From: Mugil cephalus
Taxonomy: Eukaryota; Chordata; Actinopteri; Mugiliformes; Mugilidae
Direction of reading: 5' to 3'
DNA: 64,000 bases
NCBI RefSeq assembly: GCF_022458985.1
Contig: NC_061771.1
Location: 15,663,001-15,727,000 of the forward strand
Below are positions 1 through 23,417 of this stretch, one piece after another; position 1 is the stretch's first letter, and the number at the start of each line of letters is the position of its first letter. The position numbers were made by a program, and so were the translations under genes. The notes under the pieces were generated by a model. That model saw nothing but the letters and a program-made list of their open reading frames with translations. It was not told the DNA's origin and did not search any database.

Positions 1-1216
1 TCTGCCCTGAGCTCACATCCACAGTGTCAGAGTGAAGCTATTGGAGGAGTGAAATGTCTAATCGTTATCACATGAAAGCGCTCATCTCGTGGCTTTGAAA
101 CATTAAGAATCTGCGAGGAAGAAGATCTCAAAGTTCCCTTGGCGTAAGGTGAAGCCGCTCCAGGCAAATTCTTCCGAGGACAGTTTTACACAGTGTCAAA
201 TTAGAAACAGCCTCTGCTGTGATCGGAGTCATCGTGCTTCAGAGCGAGACTGAGGGTTATCATGATTAAGCTGCGCATCCATATTCCTCCTGAAATCTGG
301 CGAGGCCGGCGTGACTGAGAGAAAGGAATGCAATAGATCTAACCGAGTGACGACTGCAGACTGCGGAAATCTAACACTGTTGAATTTGCTCCGTAAAATT
401 AGCCTTCAAATAATAAACAAAATCAGATTAAATATAGAAAAAGTGTGGCGCATGCTGCTAGAGGAGTGACTTAGTATGTAAAACAAGAGAGATTTTCCTC
501 TTAAAAACCAATAACATGCGTAAAACACAAAGTAAACAGCTGCCTATGTCACTTCAAAGCCAAGGAAATCTAAACAAACGCTATTTCTAGCAGCACTATA
601 ACATCTTGTCACAGAAGAATGAGATGTCCCTGATCAACAGTTCACGTTGGACTTAACAGCGTATGCATCATGGAAAACAAAGCAAATCTTTTCATTAGTT
701 TGGCCGTATTTACTTTTAGCACGGCTGGCTCAACACAGCTCCAGTTGCATAAGCTGATGGAGGAGGCTGCACCAAACCTGCAGGAAACTGCATGATTTTG
801 TTAGTCATCGTGTGCAGTGTCCACACACAGACTTTAATTAATAGCAGGTTTCTGTAATTCTGAGCAACATCAAAGCTCACACTAATCCACAAAACCTTTT
901 AACTGAGCAAGAAAGAAAAACAATGGCTGCTATTCTTGGCATGGCATTTTCTGCAGATAGAAAAGAAGAAAGAAGGAAAAAAACTGATGAAAGGGAATTT
1001 CTTTGTGAGTAAGACAAGCCTAATGAGTAATTAATTTAGAGAATATACCATAACTTCTGTTTAGACTGCTCGTGTAATTGGGCTAAATGTGATATTACTC
1101 CGGACTAAACATACAAATAAGCTTTGTAATTAAGTGTGACTGAGCATGATAAAGAAACTTAAAAAGTCGGGGCAACCAACTGGGGGCGAGTTTATACAAC
1201 GTAAACATGCACTTAC
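1..1216 (-). other. papss1: Intron between the last two papss1 exons
   Basis: Intronic sequence downstream (minus sense) of the splice donor GTAAGT at 1216-1211. I looked on the minus strand for the expected final exon, which should encode the roughly 45-residue C-terminus of the sulfurylase domain, and found nothing resembling it. That exon must therefore lie beyond the left edge. No other gene or repeat was recognised here. Confidence 0.7.
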
Positions 1217-13818
<12,602 letters not shown>

Positions 13819-14470
13819 TGCCTGCAGCAACAGTCAACGGCTGATTCAACCGGCTACCTCTTTAAAAAAAAAAGACACACACAAAACAACGACACGCCTG
13901 TCGGTTCTTTGTTTACCGGCACAGGTAGTGCTGGATTTTTTGGCACAGCTCTGTCCGGTGAATGGAGGTGTCCGGAGCCCAGGAGCCTGGCACAACACCC
14001 GGGAAGAGCCTTTCCGAGGAGCCACGTCACCGGCGACAGAGTGACGCGTTTCCTCGGTCTGTCGTCGGTCGGTGAGAGGAACTGATCTGAAGTCAGTTTA
14101 GCTTCATCACTGACGACAGACAGCGTGAGCTACCCGACAAATAAAACCGATCTGAAATCTGTAGTCTGAAGGAAAAATCTAGTCTTCTAGATATTTTAAA
14201 CTATTTTTTTATATATAAAATACCCTTTATTATGAATATTTAATTATTAATGCTGGCTTGATATGAAATGTTACATTAACATGTATTTTTCCCTTGTTTT
14301 TGATTTATAAAATTGCAAAAAAAAAGAAGAAAAAAAAGTATATTTATTCCCATTATAAATGCGTAGTTGTTGGCCTAAAATTAAAGCACAACTCCGAGCA
14401 GCCCGGTTAGGATGGGAGGCGCGCAGAGCATCGCTTTTAAAAGGGCGCATAAGGCGTACACTGATTAGAG
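13819..14470. promoter_or_regulatory. Divergent papss1/sgms2 promoter interval
   Basis: The papss1 start codon (13818, minus) and the likely sgms2 first exon (from about 14470, plus) are only about 650 bp apart and point away from each other. The papss1-proximal part (13900-14050) is GC- and CpG-rich, with CRE-like half-sites (CACGTCAC at 14023, TGACGC at 14042). Next to sgms2 there is a TATA-like TTTTAAAA at 14435-14442. The middle (14160-14340) is very AT-rich. Transcription starts are inferred, not seen. Confidence 0.55.
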
Positions 14471-14675
14471 GGAGCTGGATTAAAGGGGATGCGAGTCAGG
14501 AGGCTGGATACAGTGTGAAAGGCGTCAGGGAGGAGCGCTCCCTCAAAAGCGAGCGGCAGAGTCGAGCTGTGTAGCAGTGGAGCCTGAGAGAAGCAGCGGC
14601 CAGACAGGGCGCAGCATCGTTGATTTGAGGAGCTGCAACTACACCGAGAGCTGCTAGGAGGCCCGAGCGCGCCAG
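14470..14675 (+). other. sgms2: Likely 5' untranslated first exon of sgms2
   Basis: A GC-rich stretch ends in CGCGCCAG followed by the donor GTAGG at 14676. It lies 30-40 bp downstream of a TATA-like element. The next plausible acceptor is the one just before the coding exon at about 18268. The start coordinate is a guess from the TATA position; transcript data would settle it. Confidence 0.45.
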
Positions 14676-17600
14676 GTAGGATTGCTACAGACAAGAGCAA
14701 CATGTGAATTTGACTGCAACATCTTCTCGTCGACGTGCTTGGGCTGCATATGTTGACGATGGCACTGATGTGTGATGTTTCATGCTAGGGTTTTGTTACA
14801 GGTGCCTAAATATGCCAGCTATGCATACGAATGTTTACATAAATAATTTAGAGGATGCTTATGCATGAGCGTAAAAGGCCACGTGTTGATGGCATGATAT
14901 TAAAAAAAAAAAAAAAAAAAAAAAACAGGTGACACAGAGGTATCTAATACACAAGTTGTCACATTGCCTGTATCTGGATTATTAGTGCGCTACATGGTCT
15001 GTGCATGGCGGTGACTCATATGTATCCTGATTTAATTCAATTTTAATAATTCAGCTCCCAGCTGCAATAGCTTTGACTGAAACTAGAGGGCTTAATTATA
15101 GGACACGCAATGACCTGTTGCCCCACCCAGGAGCCACATGGGAAACCTAGTGTTTAACACTGTGTGTGGGTCCACTGCGCTACACCCCAAAAGTAAACTT
15201 CAAAACCTTCTGTGCCACACATCACATGTGACAGGCCTGTAATATAGGGCAGGCAAGGGAGACACCCAGCTCCTGAACCTGACATTACTGGCGGCATCCA
15301 CCCCACATGTGGTTACAGAGTCCAGAAAAGTAGGGCTGGGTCTGTTCACAGCAAGACTATTTTTGGTCTCACTCTGTGGAAGGGCTTGTCTTTTTGGAAA
15401 TACAACAAGAATCGCTGTGCATTTCTATGTTTTGCTGAGCCGGCCTTGGATGTCGGTGTCGAACAGCAGCTGGGGGACGTGAACATAGACGTGAACACAG
15501 TGTTAAAACCAGACATTTGCCCTCCACCATTCACAATATTGTCATGACATTTTAGTAAGTGAATGACCGTTTACGCTGCCGCTACTGACAATGCTGTCAA
15601 CTAATATTTTCATTACCACTACTGGTACGGCCGCTGCTACTATACACTGAACAAAAGTAACAAGGAGGCCCACAGCAGCAATCCAGGCCTTTACTTAAGT
15701 ACAGGTGATGTAAAGTAAATAAACTGTTCTTAAGTACATTTCTAAGGTACTTATACTTCACTTGTATTTTACACAAATTTCACCTTCATCTCCACAGAAC
15801 TGTAGAGGGAAAATGCGGTACTTTTAACTTTAATTTATGTGACAGCTGTTCCCACTAAAACGAGTGAAATCAACTGCATTATACAAACGCTGCTTTCATG
15901 TCAACACATCAGTAACATATGAAACATAAAATACTGACAGAAGGCTTGTTTTATGGTCTGTAATGATTACCTTTATTTCATATTTCCCTATAATACTTTA
16001 TAGTTTGTATATAGTTTGTTACTTTGGTCACTGAGATTTTACAGACACCACATACACAATGTGCGGTCTATAAAGTATTGCCTTCACTTCAGTTAAATAT
16101 GTTGGCGATGAAGAGCTGTTACAGTTAGCATCATCTATAACGACAGTGAAGTGCTACTAGTTGGATAGTAATAAACCTTTTTTTTTTTTTTTTGCAGGAA
16201 TACTACTATATTTATGTACAATATGTATGTGCTTGCAACAAAGTATTTATTCTCCGAATCTGTAGTACAGCAAATTTTACTTCGACCTCTAATGCTGCTG
16301 ATACACAGAATAATAATGATAATGGCTAGTCCTCCTAACAGCATAATGAAGGTCGCCTTTTATCATGTAGATATCATTACAGCATTTAATTTATACATGC
16401 TTGTGTCAGATGTATCAGTAATTTTACATAACTGTAATCAAAACGTGTTGTTCTGCTGAACACGAAGGCTTGTGTTAGAGCACGTACATAAAGTATATAT
16501 ATATTTTTTGTGTGTGGTCTCATCCGTTCCTAGAGGGCAGGGCCACCTCTGGTTGGACTTATTTTTAACCCTCCCTTTGATAGAGACAATCTACATGATG
16601 CAAAGAGGAAAATGACTGGACAGCAGCAGCAGCATGTCATTATGAAGGCCCCGAAATGGAGTCAAACCCCTGGTTCCCTTTGGAGTAAAATACAGCCTTC
16701 AAGGCAACTGGTTGGGTTCTCTGGAAATAGCCTGGGTTGAGCCGAGGCAGCCAAGTTATCCAGCAGTGCCTGTGACTGTGAGGAACAGCTCTTTTCTGCC
16801 AGTTTTCCATCACCGCCCCTGTAGAGGGCTCGGTGCGCCAGTTGGTGGGAAAATATTGTGTAGTGTACACTGGGGAGGAGGGGACTGGAAAATGAGTTTA
16901 ATGGAGACACTCCGCTCACCTCCCATGTGCAGAACATACAGTGAAAGCTCATATTGAACTCCGGAAAAAGAATGCCACACTAATACACCGCAGAGTATGC
17001 ACAAACACATAAGACGGGATTAGTATTGGGCTGTGATTCTGGTGGGTAAACTGTAAGATGAAAATCAGCTCATAGAGACCCAGTGAGACAGTATTTTTAT
17101 AGTGTAGTATTTATAGTATATAAAACATACTGACTAAATATGTCAGTGTTTACTATCTAGTCGTACTGTTTCGTGTTGACACTAGAGACCGATTTATTTA
17201 CAGAGATGATGTAAAGTCTGCGATCGACCACTCAGTTGCTTAATTGGCTTATACTGTTTGTTTGCTCGTGTTGATTGTATTTGCCCTCGTGGTCGGTATT
17301 AACATACCTTTATGGAACCATAAATCCTGTCAAACGTTACGCTCTGTTCCATCTATCAGTTGCCTGATAGAGACTGAATCTATTATGGGTTAGTCGGAGG
17401 GCATTCTACTCTAATCTTGTCTCTGCTGTAATAATATTTTCCCAAAAATTGATTTGGAGGAAACCGATCCTTTCAGCAGCTCTCTTGTATTTAGCCATAC
17501 GCTGCCTCATTCCCATCATTCATCTTGCTGCTATAGTGCGCTTTCTCCCTCCGAGTAAACACTGTATTCTGCATGCATCCCAGGCGGCATTCGCTGTGAT

Positions 17601-18267
17601 GCATTTCAGGGCTTATGGCAACGTCCTCTGATCCATTAAGGGGGCCGTTAATCGGACTGTATGCCTTTTAGATGTGAAACCAAATGAAAATGGTCATGGC
17701 AGCGCTCTCAAGTCATTAACTGAAGACAGCGCGGAAGCAAATATTTCCCCGAGCTTGACTGCAGATATGTTGCATTTTAGAGCGTCTCACAGGTGTTTGG
17801 CAGATACAGTGCATGTATTTAAAGGTGGCGGGTGGCGTTTCTGCAGTTACTGAGGTCAGCTGAAACGACTTTACTTTTGCTGCCTGTTGAGAACAGCATT
17901 TTTGTATTTTTTTTTTGAAAAACAGAACTCCTAAAATAAGAGTCCCTGGACGTACAAACAGAAAATTGTCTGAGTGGTTCTGGTGAATGTCCAAAGAAAG
18001 GAAACTCACAGCATTACAACCACATCTAGAATAGCAGAGCACTATAAAGTTAAAAATAGCTTTTCAGTCTAAAATGGCTATTTGTGACAGTGGAATCAAT
18101 AAGACCTCCATCTTTCACAAGGCGTATCCCTGAAATAAAGTCTAGCCGAGCATGTCTCCTCTCTATTTCTCACCGTGGTAATTTCACATTCATGCAGCAA
18201 CAGCTCTGTGCACAAATGTTCTGTCCAAACCAGAGAGTTTCAGCTTTTTTTGTTTTCCTCCATAGCA
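14676..18267 (+). other. sgms2: sgms2 first intron (inferred)
   Basis: A 3.6-kb AT-rich stretch between the likely non-coding first exon and the coding exon. Apart from the repeat at 15680-16000 and poly-A/poly-T runs (14900, 16178) I recognise nothing in it. Short open frames here have no recognisable similarity. Confidence 0.4.
15680..16000. repeat. Diverged copy of a widespread teleost interspersed repeat
   Basis: The text holds ACTTAAGTACA, TTCTTAAGTACATTT, then CTGTAGAGGGAAAATGCGGT followed by ACTTTTAACTTTAATTTATG and GACAGCTG. These resemble, from memory, a very common percomorph repeat with AGGGAAATATTGTACTTTTACTCC-type sequence. Boundaries and class are uncertain. Confidence 0.4.
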
Positions 18268-18324
18268 GCTAGAAAAGCCTCCGTCCAGAGGAGCAGAGCC
18301 TGTGGATGGACATTGCTGGCACCC

Positions 18325-21300
18325 ATGGCGTCACAGGAGCTTGTGGACGGGAGAGACTCTTCCGCTGAAAATCTGAAGCCAGTAATGGAGGGCGGCGTTG
18401 TGCCCAGCAGCGGCAAAACCTGCCCCGTCCACACGGTGGGCGGAGAGGATACAAAGAGGGGCTTCCGGAAAGGCATAAGCAGGCATAATGACTATGTGAA
18501 GATCTCTGTGCTGGAGTCCAAAGTCAACCGTCTGCCCATGGAGTGGTGGAAGACGGCCATCGCTTTCTTTTATGCCGTTTTCAACCTGGTCCTGACGACG
18601 GTCGTCATCACAATCGTCCACGAGCGAGTCCCGCCGAAAGAAACCAGCCCGCCCCTGCCTGATAAGTTTTTTGACTATATTGACAGGGTCAAGTGGGCGT
18701 TCACAGTAACAGAGATCAATGGCATGGTGCTGCTAGCCATTTGGTTGATCCAGCTGTTCTTCTTTAGATACAAGTAAGAGCCATTTGTACTCAGTGTCAT
18801 GCATATGGGTTTTTATGTCAGTCTGAAGGACAGGTGTGGTGACATTCTTTATTTTAGTCTTAGTTGACAACAAGAGAAATACAGAAAAGGGAACTGTGCT
18901 GTAAAGAACGTAGATGAACCCATTTGAACAGTCTTTTCATTATCATTCATTCATCAGACATTGTTAAAGGAAGTGAATTGGCACGATAATACTGTAAGTT
19001 ACAGAAGTGTTACATCAAAAGACGGTAATATCACCACCACTGTCCATGAAGGCTGTTACATTATCTATTTGCAGGGTAATAGCAGGGCTCTACCTCCTTG
19101 GGGCACCTCCTTTGTCAATATTCTGTGGAGTTTGTTAACTCTGAATTACAGAATGTCAAAAATTAATGTGAAACAATGGGAGAAAAATGAAGTTCTCCGC
19201 AGAATAACTTGATGAAGCTACTGTGTTTGCAGAACTTATTATAATGGTGTATGTAGGTGATTCATCTTCACTGGTCTCTCTGTCCTTACCGATTACTCAG
19301 GAAGTCCGCTATATCAGAGCCTGCAATCAGTGATGAAATTAAGTTCGTCGTCTATACAAAGTGCAGCTTAAAAATAGGTTGCTGTCGTTCGCAGCAAAAC
19401 ACGTTTTCCACATTTAGCCGTGTGCATGTATGAATTAATAAGTCTTTGTGATTTGCATCACAAATTGCAGAGTTAAAGCTGGAGAGAAGAGATCATCATT
19501 TTGTAGTTTATACTTAGGCTTAAGTAGGCTAATAATGTCGATAAGCCTTTTCGGATGAGTTGCATTATAAAAAGACTGAAAGACACATCTGTCCGTGACT
19601 GCACACACATTTGCATTTCCCTTTTGCAGGTCAATCGCATGTAGACGGTTCTTCTTCCTCATCGGCACCCTGTACTTGTACCGCTGTGTCACCATGTACA
19701 TCACCACCTTGCCTGTACCTGGCATGCACATGACCTGCGCTCCTAAGGTGGGTGGCACGCCAACCTCCACTCCATTCTCAGCCGTACGCTCTTGTGCCAT
19801 TTTGGGGACCTGTTTTGCACAACTGCGCACAACAAGCAGCTATAAATACATTTCTTTTTAGCCATTTTAGCTATTACTGCCTCAGGAAACCAGCTATATT
19901 CAGGTGCATCAGCGTCAGTGGCAATTGTCTGCTGTGGTTGGGACAGTTTAGTAGTTGTTTTTCTCTCAAATTTTAAATGATCCTCATAAAATGAACATAA
20001 TTCACTTTTGAAATGTTGGAGCATCCAAAGTTATTGGAAAAATTAATATAGAAAAAAAAATAGTTTGCAGCCTTCAGGCTCCTTCTGATCCAGTGTTTAT
20101 CTCCCTTGTCAGCTTCACGAAGACTCCCAGGCAAAGATCCAGCGGATTCTGCGGCTGATTTCAGGCGGAGGGCTCTCCATCACGAACTCCCATCTCTTGT
20201 GTGGAGACTTCCTCTATAGCGGACACACCGTAATGCTCACCCTCACCTATCTGTTCATTAAGGAGTGTGAGTACTCAACGTAGTGTTTGTGCAGGAATAA
20301 TCTATGGATTTGTCCTGAATAATACATGAATTCTATCGTGTGTCTCCATTCAAGGCGCTAGTGGGACACAAACAGACACGCTGCTTTACTGCCGCTTTTG
20401 CATTCACATTCAAAGTTTGACAGTGTCCCTGGATATTTGATATTGGTGTCACCGCCACTAAGATTTAGTTTAATTCCAATGAAACGCCACGTACATGAGG
20501 ACGAACATATGGAAAGTCTGTGATGATCACTGACGTTCTCCTCTTTCCTTCCCTCTCCCACAAGACTCTCCGCGGTCCTTTTGGTGGTACCACCTCATGT
20601 GCTGGCTGCTGAGCGCTGTGGGTGTGGTGTGCATCTTGGTGGCACACGAGCACTACAGCGTGGACGTGGTCGTGGCCTACTTCATCACCTCCCGCCTGTT
20701 CTGGTGGTACCACACCATGGCCAACTTACAGGTCTGAACACTGGATTGGATGCGGTGTGTGGCGTGTGTGCTGGTGAACGAAGGCTCGCCTCTCATTGAC
20801 CCTTTTTATATATGAGTCATTGGCGCCTTCGCTGTCTGCCTGGTGATGCATGGGCCACTTCAGTTTGCCTCAAGTGTAACAGTTTCAGGCCAAGACAAAA
20901 TTTTATTACAGTTTATGTTTAAAGGAAATGGATTATAGCCTTGATATATATATATATTCATACTGTGTTATAAATAATTCATTATTATTATGCCATCAAA
21001 ATGGTGAATGACCCCCTCTACTGGGCTGTTTTTAAACAGACAGTTTGCATGTGATTGCACCAGTGCTCGGTTATCTCTCGGCATAATGAAACAATAATGC
21101 CACGTTTGACATAATATTCTAACAAAGAACAGCATCACGGGGTGTTTTCTGCCGCTTGACAGTCTTAAATTAAGTTGCCTGTCAGATCTTAATAATAATA
21201 AACAGTCGATCTTATATTGTTTGACTCTTGACAATAAATTCCTGCTGTTATCAGGCTTTGGCAGTTTGAGTTACAGAAATCAAGCGATTTCTTTTTCAAA

Positions 21301-21716
21301 GTTTCAAAACACTTCTTAATATTACTACGGCTTGAACTAATCTGTTGATTTTGTTAAAAACGATTCTAAGGTGCTTCTTTCATGTAACTTTTTAAATGCC
21401 AACCCAAAAATTAATCACAGTAGTTACATATACCTACAACGTGTGTACGTATATTTCCCAGGCCTGATCTATGCTATGATTACTATAAACACACGCTTTC
21501 TCTAAAGGACTGCTGTTCTTGTCTTGACAGACTCTGAAATGCTCGCCCAATAACTACCTCACCAACACCTGGTGGAACCCCCTGTTTAACTTCTTGGAGA
21601 GGAACGTCCAGACCGCGGTGCCGTGCTCGTACAGTTGGCCCATCACCTGGCCTCCAGCCTGCCTTAAGAACCCCTGCAAGAAGTACTCCATGGTACAGAG
21701 CACACGAGAGGAGTGA
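18325..21716 (+). CDS. sgms2: Sphingomyelin synthase 2
   Basis: Transfers phosphocholine from phosphatidylcholine to ceramide, giving sphingomyelin and diacylglycerol, at the plasma membrane and Golgi. Five coding exons join in phase: 18325-18773, 19630-19747, 20113-20266, 20565-20731 and 21531-21716, giving 357 residues against 365 in human. The start ATG at 18325 has a strong context (ACCCATGG), and the acceptor lies at about 18268. No SAM domain precedes the first membrane segment, which separates SGMS2 from SGMS1. Six hydrophobic segments are visible. The lipid phosphatase-type catalytic triad is intact: H227 in CGDFLYSGHT, and H270 and D274 in HEHYSVD. Human SGMS2 has four C-terminal palmitoylated cysteines; here three align and one of the adjacent pair is serine (VPCSYSWP). 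The donor of the fourth exon (GTCTGA) is weak. Confidence 0.97.
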
Positions 21717-22260
21717 TTTGACCCCGATGCCGCAGCAGTGTTGCTTGATAATCCGCTCACGCGTTCAGGAACGTTGATACCAAATGCATAGAAAAAGGCT
21801 CCTCATATTGTCTCCGTTTTATTGCCACTGTGATTTATTTATGAAATGACGTCCCGCAAGTTGTCTTCTTTTTCTTTTTTGTAAATGATACTTGTATCTG
21901 CTCCTGAATTTCACACGTGAAAGGACAATTTGTTGCGACATGCTCGCAGGTTTGTTGCAGTATTCAAAAAAAAACAAAAACGTTTTTGTTGTTGTATTTG
22001 CCTTCACAGCTCTTCCATACGATATGTACTGATAGGGGTTTCCTTTGTATGTCAGTGTGCTGAAGTCACAAGGTGCCTTAGTGTGTTAAATGTTCGTAGG
22101 TGTACCAAAGCTGCCGTTATGACTCTTATCGTATTTCTTTATTCTATGAGTTTTATTACTATTATTATTAATTTTGTATTCATTTTAGAAGCCTTGAGTG
22201 TCTATATCCCAGCTGTATCTCAAAATTGTACCATCGTATTAAAAATTTAAACATTCGGCG
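21717..22260 (+). other. sgms2: sgms2 3' untranslated region
   Basis: AT-rich sequence after the stop codon with no coding signal. An ATTAAA polyadenylation signal lies at 22238-22243. The end is inferred from this signal only. Confidence 0.5.
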
Positions 22261-23160
22261 GTTTCAGTGTGTTGCCTTTATTTCATTACATAATTCACAA
22301 AACTAAACCCCCAAAGTGTAAATATGTTATGAATAGAAGTTATGAGTACAACTTTTTATTATAAACTGCTCAAATTTTAACTTAAATCTGCTGTATTTAG
22401 ATCTAACAATTAGCAGGGTAACATTTCTATAAATACACCTATGTGTATTTTAATGGTTAAAAATGTATACATTAGGAGATAAAAGAAGTCTCATCTCATC
22501 CTCACTAGGTTTGCAGGGGTTGCTGGAGCAATTAAAAGTATATACCAAAAAGAAGGACGTGTAAGGGATTCAGTTGTAGGTATGCATGGAAATCATAAAA
22601 TAATGTCTTGCATATGAAGAGAAAATACTACAGTAAACAACAAATTCCACATTCTGTTATTAAAGACTACCTTGCACCAGTGCCTTGTTCAGATACCTTT
22701 TTTTCTTTTCGTTTTTCCCTGGAGGACAGCAGTTGTAAATGTTAGTATGGGAATAAAAAAGACATCACCAGTAGATAATAAATGTCATGCCATGGGTTTT
22801 ATAATCCATCAGAGTCTTAAATATCCATATCAGTCGGTCACATCTTTTTAATGTACAAATTTCCAGCACCCCTTTCCACAAATTTACATTTCTCATGCCC
22901 TGTTTCATCAGGAACAACCAAACTGGTAGAAAAATGTGTAACTTATGGAGACGTGTGCAGCCTTTTTGTAGAATCACCTGCATTAAAGAGAGAGTCATGC
23001 TTATTGTTGTGTACCACTGCAAATCATTAGCAATTATTAAATCCGTTTCTTAAAGAAACTTATGTTCAATCAGAAAGACATTTTCAATGTCAATTGTTGC
23101 TTAAATGCACATTATAGCCAATAACATCCGGTGGTGCAGCCTGTGAGTCTAATTAAAGGG
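22261..23160. other. Intergenic sgms2-cyp2u1
   Basis: About 900 bp of AT-rich sequence. I found no exon, RNA gene or clear repeat. Confidence 0.5.
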
Positions 23161-23189
23161 CTAAAAATTCCCTCACGCGACAACGTCCA

Positions 23190-23417
23190 AGCCGACCAAT
23201 CACAGCAGGGCACAGCTCCGTCAGCCAATAGGAAGCCAGTAACGGTACAACGTTGACTCCCCACGTTTGACAGTCACAACAACACAGGAAGAGCCAGAGC
23301 TACTGGTGGCGTAAATAAGGAGAAGCAGGGGCATCGTCCTCTAAAAGTGTTATGATGTAGAGATGCACCGTCAGTGTTGTCAGCTCGCTCGGTTCCGCTC
23401 CTTTCTACTCTGGCGCC
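23190..23417 (+). promoter_or_regulatory. cyp2u1: cyp2u1 promoter with two CCAAT boxes
   Basis: Two CCAAT boxes in plus orientation lie at 23196-23200 (GACCAATCAC) and 23225-23229 (GCCAATAGG), 29 bp apart, as expected for NF-Y binding. A weak TATA-like TAAATAAGG lies at 23312. The start codon follows at 23418. The transcription start is not visible directly. Confidence 0.6.

Noticed and set aside
18175..18324. Upstream in-frame ATG of the sgms2 coding exon at 18175
   Set aside because: It precedes the acceptor at about 18268, so it would be intronic. The ATG at 18325 has a strong context and gives the expected protein length.
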